DNA of 64,000 nt, taken from the NCBI RefSeq assembly GCF_000974805.1, contig NZ_BBQZ01000002.1:186001-250000 (forward strand), in the 5' to 3' direction. Origin of the DNA: Demequina salsinemoris. Lineage in GTDB: Bacteria; Actinomycetota; Actinomycetes; Actinomycetales; Demequinaceae. The translations under genes and the position numbers were made by a program. Positions 50,666 through 59,803 of the stretch are shown here, piece after piece. Each line of letters opens with the position of its first letter. The stretch's first letter is position 1. The notes beneath the pieces were generated by a model. That model was not told the origin of the DNA. It did not search any database and saw only the letters and a program-made list of their open reading frames with translations.

Positions 50666-50696
50666 ACCTGGCAGTCTATTCATGGAGGCGAGGCCG

Positions 50697-50900
50697 ATGC
50701 CGTACGAGGGTCCCGAACGCGTGGAGTACTACTTCAACGCCCGCACGGGTGAGGTCGAGGAGGGGCGCCAGAGCTCCTGGGACGACCTGATGGGTCCCTA
50801 CGCGACGCGCGAGGACGCCGCCCAGGCCTTCGAGATCGCCCGCAAGCGCAGCGCCGCGTGGGACGACGACGACGCCGACTGGGGCGGCAGCAAGGACTGA
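50697..50900 (+). CDS. Small conserved acidic protein next to map
   Basis: A 67-residue protein: YYFNARTGEVEEGRQSSWDDLMGPYATREDAAQAF, then an acidic DDDDADWGG tail. The GPYATREDAAQA segment is reminiscent of SPOR-like repeats. GGAGGC precedes the ATG at 50697; an in-frame ATG at 50682 is also available. It is divergent from the methionine aminopeptidase gene, a neighbourhood I believe is kept in related actinomycetes. Function unknown. Confidence 0.7.
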   Translation: MPYEGPERVEYYFNARTGEVEEGRQSSWDDLMGPYATREDAAQAFEIARKRSAAWDDDDADWGGSKD

Positions 50901-50994
50901 TCCGCCGGCGCGCTCGTGCGCCGATCCCTCCCGCTGGCGAGTCGCCCGTTCCGGGCGGACGATGGAATGACAGGGCCAGCAAGGAGGCCGCGTC

Positions 50995-51951
50995 ATGAGC
51001 GTCCACGTCAACATCGACAACTTCGTGAGGGCCGAGAGCGACCGCATGCTCGTCGCGCTCCAACGGCAGGCGGGCGGCGTCAACCGACTCCATCACAACC
51101 GGGTGCCGACGCCGGTCGAGTCGCAGCCGGTGATCCGCATGAACCGCGACACCCTGTACAGCTCCGCGGTCGTGGATCTCGCCAAGCCCGTCGAGCTGGT
51201 GCTGCCGCAGGCGGGCGACCGCTACCTGTCCGCGATGGTGGTCAACAACGATCACTACATCCCGCTCGTCCTGCACTCCGCAGGCAAGTACTGGCTGAGC
51301 GTCACCGAGGCGGGCACCCGTTACGCGATGATCGGCATCCGCATCCTCGTGGATCCCTCCGACCCGAAGGACGTCGAGGCCGTGCAGGCGCTGCAGGACG
51401 CGATCGAGGTCGTCGCCGACGGGGGAGAGGACCTCGTCGCGCCGAACTACGACCTCGCCGATCTCGACGCGACCCGCAAGGCTCTCGAGGTGCTCGGCGC
51501 AGGGCTCGACAGCTTCGACGGCGCGTTCGGGGCCAAGGGCAAGGTCGACCCGATGCGTCATCTGATCGGCACGGCGACCGGGTGGGGAGGGCTGCCGACG
51601 TCGGAGGCGGTCTACGTGAGCGCCCGCCCTGACGATCCCTCCGTGGACTGCCAGCTGACCATGGTCGATGTGCCCGTCGACGCGTTCTGGTCCGTCTCCG
51701 TGTACAACGAGGACGGCTTCTTCGAGCCGCATCCGTCGGGTCGCTACTCCGTCAACAGCGTCACCGCGGTGCCCGACGCGGATGGCGCCGTCGTGGTGCG
51801 CTTCGTTCACGGAGCGCCCGAGGGTCCGAACGACATCCCGGTCCCGGAGCGATGGAACATGGTCGCCCGGCTCTACCAGCCGCACGACCCGGTGCTCACC
51901 GGTGCATGGCGGGTTCCCCCGCTCGCGAGGACCCACCCCGCGCACGCGTGA
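50995..51951 (+). CDS. DUF1254/DUF1214 domain protein
   Basis: A 318-residue protein with an N-terminal DUF1254 part (PVIRMNRDTLYSSAVVDLAKPVELVLPQAGDRYLSAMVVNNDHY) and a C-terminal DUF1214 part (FWSVSVYNEDGFFEPHPSGRYSVNS). Family members are beta-rich and widespread in bacteria; biochemical activity is unknown. GGAGG lies before the ATG. There is no signal peptide. It is convergent with panB and probably monocistronic. Confidence 0.85.
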   Translation: MSVHVNIDNFVRAESDRMLVALQRQAGGVNRLHHNRVPTPVESQPVIRMNRDTLYSSAVVDLAKPVELVLPQAGDRYLSAMVVNNDHYIPLVLHSAGKYWLSVTEAGTRYAMIGIRILVDPSDPKDVEAVQALQDAIEVVADGGEDLVAPNYDLADLDATRKALEVLGAGLDSFDGAFGAKGKVDPMRHLIGTATGWGGLPTSEAVYVSARPDDPSVDCQLTMVDVPVDAFWSVSVYNEDGFFEPHPSGRYSVNSVTAVPDADGAVVVRFVHGAPEGPNDIPVPERWNMVARLYQPHDPVLTGAWRVPPLARTHPAHA

Positions 51952-51973
51952 GGAGGCGCGGTCCGGAGCAGGC

Positions 51974-52780
51974 TCAGCTCTCGAACGTGTGCTCCGCCGC
52001 GGGGAACTCGACGCCCTTGACGGCCTGCACATAACCCGCGGCGGCGTTCGTCATCTCCGCGCCCACCGCGCCGAACTGGCGCGAGAACCGCGGGTGCCAA
52101 TCGCCCACGCCTGCCATGTCGAGCCACACGAGGACCTGACCGTCGGTCGACGATCCGGCGCCGATGCCGATGGTCGGGATGTCGAGCGCCTTCGTGACGG
52201 CCTCGGCAGCGGGCGCCGCGACCATCTCGAGCACGACGGCGAAGGCCCCGGCCTCCTGCAGCGCGAGCGCATCGTCCAGGAGATCCTGGAGGCCCTGCTC
52301 GCCGCGCCCCTGGACGCGGTGACCGCCGAGCGCGTTCTCACTCTGCGGCGTGAAGCCCAGATGGCCGCAGAAGGGGATCCCCGCGTCCGTGACGGCCTTC
52401 ACCTGCCGTGCGACGCGTCGGCCGCCCTCGAACTTGATCGCCTGCGCGCCGGAGAGCTTCATCATCCTGATCGACGACTCGACGGCCTGCTCGGGCGAGA
52501 CCTCGTACGTCCCGAAGGGCAGGTCCGCGACCACGAATGCCCGCTCGGCGGCGCGCGACACGGCGCGCGCGAACGGGATCATCTCGTCGAGCGTGACCGG
52601 GACGGTCGAGTCGTAGCCGAGCACGTTGTCGCCCAGGGAGTCGCCGACGAGCAGCATGTCGACGCCCGCTGCGTCGAAGGCCTTGGCCGTCGGGAAGTCG
52701 TAGGCCGTCAGCATGGTGATCTTCTCACCGCGCTGCTTCATCTCCTTGAAGTGGTGGATCCGCACCTTCTTGAGGCTCAT
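51974..52780 (-). CDS. panB: 3-methyl-2-oxobutanoate hydroxymethyltransferase
   Basis: A 268-residue TIM-barrel enzyme. Characteristic parts are KITMLTAYDFPTAKAFDAAGVDMLLVGDSLGDNVLGYDST, RMMKLSGAQAIKFEGG, GHLGFTPQSENALGGHRVQGR and PTIGIGAGSSTDGQVLVW. It adds a hydroxymethyl group from methylene-tetrahydrofolate to 2-oxoisovalerate, the first step to pantothenate and CoA. No panC or panD is adjacent. The start is 26 bases before an nadE-facing gap; both genes are on the minus strand. Confidence 0.96.
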   Translation of the reverse strand: MSLKKVRIHHFKEMKQRGEKITMLTAYDFPTAKAFDAAGVDMLLVGDSLGDNVLGYDSTVPVTLDEMIPFARAVSRAAERAFVVADLPFGTYEVSPEQAVESSIRMMKLSGAQAIKFEGGRRVARQVKAVTDAGIPFCGHLGFTPQSENALGGHRVQGRGEQGLQDLLDDALALQEAGAFAVVLEMVAAPAAEAVTKALDIPTIGIGAGSSTDGQVLVWLDMAGVGDWHPRFSRQFGAVGAEMTNAAAGYVQAVKGVEFPAAEHTFES

Positions 52781-52806
52781 GGATTCACTTTCTCACGTGG
52801 AGCGCG

Positions 52807-54447
52807 CTACTTCTCACGCCAGCGAGACGTCACGGGAAGCCTGCGGTCCCGCCCGAAGGCGAGAGCAGTCACCTTGGGTCCGAGCGGGTACTGCCTGCGC
52901 TTCCATTCGGCGCGGTCCACGAGCGAGAGGACCTTGTCCACGACGGCCTCGTCGAAGCCGCGCGCGAGCAGCTCCTCTCGGCCCTCGGCGTGCTCCACGT
53001 ACGCGTCGAGCACCTCGTCCAGGAGCGCGTAGTCGGGCAGCGAGTCCTGGTCGGTCTGGCCAGGGCGCAGCTCGGCCGACGGCGGCTTCTCGATCGAGCT
53101 CACCGGGATCGGCTCGACCTCGCCCCTCGACCGCGCGAGGGCGTTTCGCCACCGCGCGAGCGCCCACACGCGCGTCTTGTCGAGGTCCTTGAGCGGCGCG
53201 AAGCCGCCGATCGAGCCCGCGTCGTAGATGGTCGCGTAGCCCGTCGCGAGCTCCGACTTGTTGCCAGGGGCGATCACCAGGTGGTTCTCGCGGTTGGAGA
53301 TCGCCATGAGGATCACGCCGCGCACGCGCGCCTGCAGGTTCTCCTCGGCGACGCCGGTGAGCGCGAGCTGCGCCTGGAACGCGTCGACGAGCGGCGCGAT
53401 GGGCTGGACCCGGTAGTCGGCGCCGATGCGCTTGCACAGGTCGGCCGCGTCGTCCTTGGAGTGCTCGGAGGAGAACTCCGACGGCATCGAGACGCCGACC
53501 ACGTTCGAGCCGCCGATCGCGTCGGCGGCGATCGCGGCGGTGAGCGCCGAGTCGATGCCGCCCGAGACGCCGAGCACGATCGAGGAGAAGCCGTTCTTGT
53601 TCACGTAGTCGCGCAGCCCTGTGACGACGGCCCGATACGCCTGCTCGTCCTCGGAGGCGAAGTCCACTACCTCGCCCTGGACCGGGACGGTGCCGCGCGC
53701 GGGCACGTCCCAGGTGACGAGGGAGTCCTCGAAGCCGGGGGAGTTCGCCATCCACGAGCCGTCGGCCGCGACGATGAACGAGTGGCCGTCGAACACGAGG
53801 TCGTCCTGTCCGCCCCACATGTTCACGTACGCGAGCGGCGCGCCGACCTCGGCCGCGCGACGGCGCGCGAGCTCGGTGCGGACGATGCCCTTGCCCTCCT
53901 CGAACGGGGAGCCGTTGAGCACGAGCAGCAGGTCGAGGTCCTCGGAAGCGAGTGCGGCCACCGGCCCGCCGTCCTGCCAGATGTCCTCGCACACGACGAT
54001 GCCGATGCGCGCGCCGTCCACGGTGATCAGGCAGGGCTCATGGCCGGGGGCGAAGATGCGACGCTCGTCGAACACGCCGTAGTTGGGGAGGTGGTGCTTG
54101 GAGTAGCGCGCGGTAATCTCGCCTCCGTGCAGGACGACGGCGTCGTTGGTCGGGCGTCCGTCGCCGTTGGTGCCCAGCGTTCCCAGGACGACGGTGAGGT
54201 CGCCGAGGCCCGCATCGTTCAGGTCCGCGGCGATCTGGTGGACGGCGCGCTCGGCGGCGCGTTGGAAGCTCGCGCGCAGCGCGAGGTCCTCGATCGGGTA
54301 GCCCGTCGTCGTCATCTCCGGGAAGGCGACGAGGCGCGCGCCCTTGTCGGCCGCCGCGCGGCAGCCCTCCACGATCAGGGCGGCGTTACCTGCGATGTCG
54401 CCCACGCAGGTGTTGATCTGTGCCATCGCGATGCGCAGGTCCGTCAT
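52807..54447 (-). CDS. nadE: NAD+ synthase, glutamine-hydrolysing
   Basis: A 546-residue two-domain enzyme. The N-terminal nitrilase-type glutaminase has the triad E44 (FPEMTTTGY), K117 (RYSKHHL) and C153 (VVCEDIW). The C-terminal synthetase has the PP-loop SGGIDS (295-300) and the APGNKSELATGYATIYD block. It converts nicotinate adenine dinucleotide to NAD+ with ammonia from glutamine. The frame ends just upstream of panB, and it is divergent from glnA. Confidence 0.96.
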   Translation of the reverse strand: MTDLRIAMAQINTCVGDIAGNAALIVEGCRAAADKGARLVAFPEMTTTGYPIEDLALRASFQRAAERAVHQIAADLNDAGLGDLTVVLGTLGTNGDGRPTNDAVVLHGGEITARYSKHHLPNYGVFDERRIFAPGHEPCLITVDGARIGIVVCEDIWQDGGPVAALASEDLDLLLVLNGSPFEEGKGIVRTELARRRAAEVGAPLAYVNMWGGQDDLVFDGHSFIVAADGSWMANSPGFEDSLVTWDVPARGTVPVQGEVVDFASEDEQAYRAVVTGLRDYVNKNGFSSIVLGVSGGIDSALTAAIAADAIGGSNVVGVSMPSEFSSEHSKDDAADLCKRIGADYRVQPIAPLVDAFQAQLALTGVAEENLQARVRGVILMAISNRENHLVIAPGNKSELATGYATIYDAGSIGGFAPLKDLDKTRVWALARWRNALARSRGEVEPIPVSSIEKPPSAELRPGQTDQDSLPDYALLDEVLDAYVEHAEGREELLARGFDEAVVDKVLSLVDRAEWKRRQYPLGPKVTALAFGRDRRLPVTSRWREK

Positions 54448-54555
54448 GCCGTCAGCCTACGACGGAACCGGAAGGTGCCAGCGCGCGTTCGCTGGCCGTA
54501 GGAACGGTTCAACCAGGTAACACGAACGTCATGCGGATGAGGCAGGATGAGGTCT

Positions 54556-55890
54556 ATGGACAAGCAGCAGGAATTCGTGCTCCGCACCGTCGAGGAGCGT
54601 GACATCCGGTTCGTCCGACTGTGGTTCACCGACGTCCTCGGTGTGCTGAAGTCGGTCGCGATCGCCCCCGCCGAGCTGGAGAACGCGTTCTCCGAAGGCA
54701 TCGGCTTCGACGGCTCGGCCGTCGAGGGACTCGCCAGGGTCTACGAGGCGGACATGATCGCCCGCCCCGACCCGAGCACTTTCCAGGTGCTGCCGTGGCG
54801 AGGCGAGCGCCAGGGCGCCGCGCGCATGTTCTGCGACATCGAGACGCCCGACGGCGCCTCAGCGCTGTCCGATCCGCGCAACGTGCTCAAGCGCACGCTC
54901 GACAAGGCCAGCGAGAAGGGCTTCACCTTCTACACGCACCCCGAGATCGAGTTCTACCTGTTCGAGTCGCTCGTTCCCGGTCAGCCGCCGGTGCCCGTGG
55001 ACCAGGCGGGCTACTTCGACAACGTGCCTCGGGGCGCCGCGCACAGCTTCCGTCGCGACGCGATCACGATGCTCGAGTCCATGGGCATCTCCGTCGAGTT
55101 CTCGCACCACGAGATCGGCCCTGGCCAGAACGAGATCGACCTGCGCTACGCGGACGCTCTGACGATGGCGGACAACATCATGACGTTCCGCTCGGTGATC
55201 AAGGAGGTCGCGCTTCAGCAGGGCGTGTACGCCTCCTTCATGCCGAAGCCGCTCGCGCAGGCTCCGGGGTCGGGCATGCACACCCACCTGAGCCTGTTCG
55301 AGGGCGACCGCAACGCCTTCTACGAGGCTGGCAGCGAGTACGACCTGTCTCCCGTGGCGCGTCAGTTCGTCGCGGGCCTCCTGAAGCACGCTCCCGAGAT
55401 CACGCTGATCACGAACCAGCACGTCAACTCGTACAAGCGCCTGTGGGGCGGATCCGAGGCCCCGAGCTATGTGTGCTGGGGCTCGAACAACCGCTCGGCG
55501 CTCGTGCGCATCCCTGTGCACAAGCCCGGCAAGAGCCAGTCGACGCGCATCGAGTACCGCGGCCTGGACTCCGCGACCAACCCGTACCTCGCGTTCTCGG
55601 TCATGCTGGCCGCAGGGCTCAAGGGCATCGAGGAGGGCTACGAGCTCCCCGCCGGCGTCGAGGACGACGTGTGGGAGCTGTCGGACAAGGAGCGCAAGGC
55701 GATGGGCTACGAGCCGCTGCCGCAGTCGCTCAACGATGCGATCGGCGTGATGGAGAGGTCGGAGCTCGTCGCCGAGACCCTCGGCGAGCGCGTCTTCGAC
55801 TTCGTCCTGCGCAACAAGCGCGCGGAGTGGCAGGCGTACCGCGAGCAGGTCACCCCGTTCGAGCTCGAGACGAACCTGCCGGTCCTCTGA
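54556..55890 (+). CDS. glnA: Glutamine synthetase type I (GlnA2-like)
   Basis: A 444-residue GSI. Active-site segments are GFDGSAVEG, HPEIEFYLF, HHEIGPGQNEIDLRYADAL, GSGMHTHLSLF and NRSALVRIP. The tyrosine loop that is adenylylated in GSI-beta (NLYDLPPE) is replaced by a W-containing DDVWELSDKE, so this is an alpha-type enzyme not controlled by adenylylation. The start at 54556 follows GGATGAGG; an ATG 9 bases earlier is possible. It is 19 bases before glnE, as GlnA2 neighbours GlnE in actinomycetes. Confidence 0.94.
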   Translation: MDKQQEFVLRTVEERDIRFVRLWFTDVLGVLKSVAIAPAELENAFSEGIGFDGSAVEGLARVYEADMIARPDPSTFQVLPWRGERQGAARMFCDIETPDGASALSDPRNVLKRTLDKASEKGFTFYTHPEIEFYLFESLVPGQPPVPVDQAGYFDNVPRGAAHSFRRDAITMLESMGISVEFSHHEIGPGQNEIDLRYADALTMADNIMTFRSVIKEVALQQGVYASFMPKPLAQAPGSGMHTHLSLFEGDRNAFYEAGSEYDLSPVARQFVAGLLKHAPEITLITNQHVNSYKRLWGGSEAPSYVCWGSNNRSALVRIPVHKPGKSQSTRIEYRGLDSATNPYLAFSVMLAAGLKGIEEGYELPAGVEDDVWELSDKERKAMGYEPLPQSLNDAIGVMERSELVAETLGERVFDFVLRNKRAEWQAYREQVTPFELETNLPVL

Positions 55891-55909
55891 CCGGTCTCGG
55901 GGTGACCCG

Positions 55910-58900
55910 ATGAGCTCACGCGAGGTCTCGCTCTCGACCCGCCTCAGGCGCGCGGGGGTGCTGGACGCCGGCCGTGCGGAGGCGTTGCTCGAGCAGATCG
56001 CCGAGGTCTCCGGCATCCGCTTCGACGACCCGGTCGTCGCGCTCTCCTACTACGCGGATCCCGACAAGGGGCTGCTGCAGCTGCTTCGCGTATGCGAGGC
56101 GGCGCGCGACGCGGGCGAGCTGGACACGCTCCTGACATTGGTCAGCATCCCGCAGGGCGAGCTGCTCGCGGCGGTCCTGGGCGGCTCGGAGGCGCTTGGC
56201 GACTTCCTGGTGCGTCACCCCGAGCTGCTCCAGGACTTCACGACGATGGACGCGGAGCAGCCCGTCGACGGGGTCGATGTGCGAGCGCGCCTGGTCGAGG
56301 CCGTCGGCGGCGATCCTGGCTCGCCCGCGCCGGTCGCGACCGTAACCGGCACGGAAGGCGTCGTCGCGATGCGCGTCGCGTATCGACGCGAGCTGCTGCG
56401 GGTCGCGGCGATCGACCTTCATCAGCGCGACCCGCTCGTGATCATGCCTTCCGTCGGGATCGCGCTCGCCGACCTGGCGGGGGCGGCGCTCGAGGCGGGC
56501 CTCGCGATCGCCCGCGCGGACGAGCCCGACCACGCGATCACCAGGCTTGCCATCCTCGGCATGGGCAAGTGCGGCGCACGTGAGCTCAACTACGTGTCCG
56601 ACGTCGACGTGATCTACGCGGCCGAGCCGGTCGACGGGGCCGATGAGCACGCCTCCCTGAAGGTGGCGACGCGGCTCGCGGCGGCCGCGGCGCGAGCGTG
56701 CGATCGGTTCGCGGCGGAGCCGCCGCTGTGGCAGGTGGACGCCAACCTGAGGCCTGAGGGCAAGGACGGCGCGCTGGTCCGGGGCCTCGCGTCGCATCGT
56801 GCGTATTACGAGCGCTGGGCGCAGGGGTGGGAGTTCCAGGCGCTGCTCAAGGCGCGGCCTATTGCGGGCGACAAGGAGATCGGCGACCGCTACGTCGAGA
56901 TGCTCGCGCCCTTCGTGTGGTCGGCTGCCGAGCGCGAGGGATTCGTCGAGGCGGCGCAGGCGATGCGTCGCCGCGTCGAGCAGCACGTCCCTGCGCGCGA
57001 GGCCGACCGACAGATCAAGCTCGGGCCCGGCGGCCTGCGCGATGTCGAGTTCACGATCCAGCTGCTCCAGCTCGTGCACGGTCGGGCCGACGAGTCGCTT
57101 CGCACCCGCTCGACGCTCACCGCTCTCGCCGCGCTGCGCAACGGGGGATACGTGGGCCGTCCCGAGGCGGCCGCGATGGACAGGGCCTACCGGCAGCTGC
57201 GCGTCTGGGAGCACCGGCTCCAGCTGCGCAAGCTCTCGCGCACCCACCTGATGCCGGAGCGCGAGGAGGATCGTCGGATCCTGGCCCGCGCGTCGGGCTT
57301 CGCGACGGTCGACTACATGGATGAGGTGTGGCACGACGTCAGGCGCCGCGTGCGCGCGATGCACCTCGAGATGTTCTACCGGCCGATCCTGCCCGTGGTC
57401 GCGCGCCTCAGCACGGGCGAGGCCCGCCTGGACAACGCGGCCGCGCGCGATCGCCTCAAGGCGGTCGGCTTCAAGGACCCGGATGCGGCCCTGCGCCACA
57501 TCGTCGCGCTCACCGGGGGAGTGTCGCGGTCCGCCGCGATCAGGCAGCAGCTCCTGCCGGCGATGATCGGCTGGTTCGCGGAGGGGCCCGAGCCCGACGC
57601 GGGCCTTCTTGCCTTCCGCACGCTGTCCGAGCAGATCGGCTCGGCGCAATGGTTCCTCAAGCTCCTGCGCGACTCAGGAACCGCGGCGGAGCGTCTCGCG
57701 CGCCTCCTGTCGACGTCGGGCTACGTCACGAAGGCGCTGCTGTCGAGCGCGGAGCAGGTGCGGTGGCTCGACTCGGATGAGGCGCTCGAACCTCGCACGT
57801 ACGAGCGGCTGTGGACAGAGGCCGACGCGATCCTGCGCCGAAGCGACGACGCCGAGCAGGCCATCACCGCGATGCGTGGCCTGCGCCGGCGCGAGAACGC
57901 CCGCGTGGCCGCAGCCGACACGCTCGGGATGATCAACGCGTCGTGGGCTGCCGGCGCGGTGTCGGACGCCGCCGACATGCTCATCGAGGGCGCGATGCGC
58001 GTGGCGGTTCATCTGGTCCGCGAGGAGATCGGGGAGGAGCCGCCCCGGCTGCTGGTGGTCGCGATGGGCCGTTACGGCGGTCGCGAGATGAGCTACGCCT
58101 CCGATGCCGACGTGCAGTTCGTCTTCGACGGAGGCGGGGAGAATGCGGCGGCCCACGCGCAGCGCTTCGCGGCGGTGATCAGGAACCTCCTGCAGAAGGT
58201 GGGCCCGCAGCCGTCGCTCGAGATCGATGCCGACCTGCGGCCCGAGGGCAGGAACGGGCCGCTGGCGCGCTCGTTCGACTCGACTGTCGGCTACTACGCG
58301 CGCTGGTCGGACCCGTGGGAGGCGCAGGCCTTGCTGCGGGCCAGGCCCTGCGCGGGAGACCCCGATCTGCGCACCCGGTTCATCGAGGCGGTCGCCCCGG
58401 TGAGGTACCCCGAGACGCTGAAGCCGGATGCGCTCGCCCAGATGCGCCGCCTCAAGGCGCGGATGGAGTCCGAGCGGCTGCCGCGTGGCGTCGACCCGCA
58501 CCGCCATCTCAAGCTCGGTCCGGGCGGGCTGTCCGACGTGGAGTGGACGATCCAGCTCGTCCAGCTCCAGCACGCGCACCGAGTCGAGGGTCTGCGGACC
58601 ACGGAGACGCTGCGCGCCCTGCGGGCGGCGGAGGATGCGGCCCTCATCTCGTTCGACGACGGCGCGACGCTGCGCGAGGCCTGGGTGCTCGCGACGGATC
58701 TGCGCGGCGCGATCGCGCTGCGGGGGCGCCAGGGCGATTCGAACATCCTTCCGCCCGACGCGCGCGAGCTCAAGGTGCTCGCCGAGATCATGGGCACGGA
58801 TGACACCGGCCCCGAGCTGGAGGACCGCTACATCCGCGCTGCTCGCCGGGCGCGCGCGGTGTTCGAGCGCCTGTTCTTCGGCTGGGACGAGGGGGTCTGA
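55910..58900 (+). CDS. glnE: Glutamine synthetase adenylyltransferase/deadenylase
   Basis: A 996-residue bifunctional enzyme with two nucleotidyltransferase domains. The first motif is GMGKCGARELNYVSDVDVIY near residue 216 and the second AMGRYGGREMSYASDADVQF near 717. Each is followed by an R-x-x-N/DADLRPEG segment and a GGLRDVEFTIQLLQL or GGLSDVEWTIQLVQL helix block. It adds or removes AMP on the main GlnA under nitrogen control. The start ATG is preceded by GGGGTGA. Its stop overlaps the next start (TGATG). Confidence 0.95.
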   Translation: MSSREVSLSTRLRRAGVLDAGRAEALLEQIAEVSGIRFDDPVVALSYYADPDKGLLQLLRVCEAARDAGELDTLLTLVSIPQGELLAAVLGGSEALGDFLVRHPELLQDFTTMDAEQPVDGVDVRARLVEAVGGDPGSPAPVATVTGTEGVVAMRVAYRRELLRVAAIDLHQRDPLVIMPSVGIALADLAGAALEAGLAIARADEPDHAITRLAILGMGKCGARELNYVSDVDVIYAAEPVDGADEHASLKVATRLAAAAARACDRFAAEPPLWQVDANLRPEGKDGALVRGLASHRAYYERWAQGWEFQALLKARPIAGDKEIGDRYVEMLAPFVWSAAEREGFVEAAQAMRRRVEQHVPAREADRQIKLGPGGLRDVEFTIQLLQLVHGRADESLRTRSTLTALAALRNGGYVGRPEAAAMDRAYRQLRVWEHRLQLRKLSRTHLMPEREEDRRILARASGFATVDYMDEVWHDVRRRVRAMHLEMFYRPILPVVARLSTGEARLDNAAARDRLKAVGFKDPDAALRHIVALTGGVSRSAAIRQQLLPAMIGWFAEGPEPDAGLLAFRTLSEQIGSAQWFLKLLRDSGTAAERLARLLSTSGYVTKALLSSAEQVRWLDSDEALEPRTYERLWTEADAILRRSDDAEQAITAMRGLRRRENARVAAADTLGMINASWAAGAVSDAADMLIEGAMRVAVHLVREEIGEEPPRLLVVAMGRYGGREMSYASDADVQFVFDGGGENAAAHAQRFAAVIRNLLQKVGPQPSLEIDADLRPEGRNGPLARSFDSTVGYYARWSDPWEAQALLRARPCAGDPDLRTRFIEAVAPVRYPETLKPDALAQMRRLKARMESERLPRGVDPHRHLKLGPGGLSDVEWTIQLVQLQHAHRVEGLRTTETLRALRAAEDAALISFDDGATLREAWVLATDLRGAIALRGRQGDSNILPPDARELKVLAEIMGTDDTGPELEDRYIRAARRARAVFERLFFGWDEGV

Positions 58901-59766
58901 TGAGGCTGCTGCGCACGGTCCTGTCGGCGTTGTGCATCCTCGCGGGGGCCGTGTCGATCCTCGGGTGGGCCGTCGGTGGGATCGCGGTCGACGCGGTCGA
59001 GGACGGCACCGCGGTGGTGGGTTTCACCGAGCGGGCCGTGAGCGCGGAGCCCGTTCAGGAGGCGCTTGCCGGAACGGTCACCGACGAGGTGCTCGGGTGG
59101 CTCGAGGAGCAGGGCGTCTCGTTCGCATCGTCCGATCTCGAGGACACGCTCGACTCGCTGTTCGAGTCGCTCGTCGGCTCCGACCTGTTCCAGGATCTCG
59201 TGGTCGCGCAGGCGGAGGACTCCCGTCGGCAGATCGCCGAGGCGCTGACGGACGAGTCGCGCGAGGCCGCGCCGCTCGTGCTGGAGGTCGAGGTGGACAG
59301 CCTCCTTGCCGACCAGCTGACGCCCGTCGTCGGCTCGCTGGCGAGCCGCATCGACATCGCTCCCGTCGAGATCGTCGTGATGGATGCCGACACGTTCGAG
59401 CACGCGCGCACCGCGTACAAGATCCTGGCGTTCCTCGCGCAGTACGGACTGTGGCTCGGGATCGGCCTCGTGGTCGCGGGCCTGCTGGTCTCGCCGCGAC
59501 GCGCGTGGTTCCTGCCCAAGCTGCTGCTCGCGGTCGGCGTGATGTCGCTGCTCGCGTGGGGCGCGCTCACGTTCATGGGCGTGGACGCGGTCGTCGCGCT
59601 CGTGCCCGGGGGAGACGACGGCGCGCTCACGGCGCTGGTGTCGGGGGTGCTGTCGGAGGACTCGCTGCCGACGCTCGAGCAGCGGACGCTGTGGGTCGGG
59701 CTCGGCGCGCTCGCCGGCGCGGTGGTCCTGGGGCTCCTCGCGCGTGCGCTGAGCGGTCGTCGCTGA
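58900..59766 (+). CDS. Membrane protein, unknown function
   Basis: A 288-residue protein with an N-terminal helix (about 5-27) acting as signal anchor, a large acidic outer domain (30-170), then three helices at about 181-203, 208-228 and 264-284. It is coupled to glnE by TGATG overlap. The layout resembles actinobacterial integral membrane proteins of unknown role. No catalytic motif is visible. Confidence 0.75.
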   Translation: MRLLRTVLSALCILAGAVSILGWAVGGIAVDAVEDGTAVVGFTERAVSAEPVQEALAGTVTDEVLGWLEEQGVSFASSDLEDTLDSLFESLVGSDLFQDLVVAQAEDSRRQIAEALTDESREAAPLVLEVEVDSLLADQLTPVVGSLASRIDIAPVEIVVMDADTFEHARTAYKILAFLAQYGLWLGIGLVVAGLLVSPRRAWFLPKLLLAVGVMSLLAWGALTFMGVDAVVALVPGGDDGALTALVSGVLSEDSLPTLEQRTLWVGLGALAGAVVLGLLARALSGRR

Positions 59767-59803
59767 CCGGGACGATGCGGTGGTCCCGCGGAGGGACGAT
59801 GCG

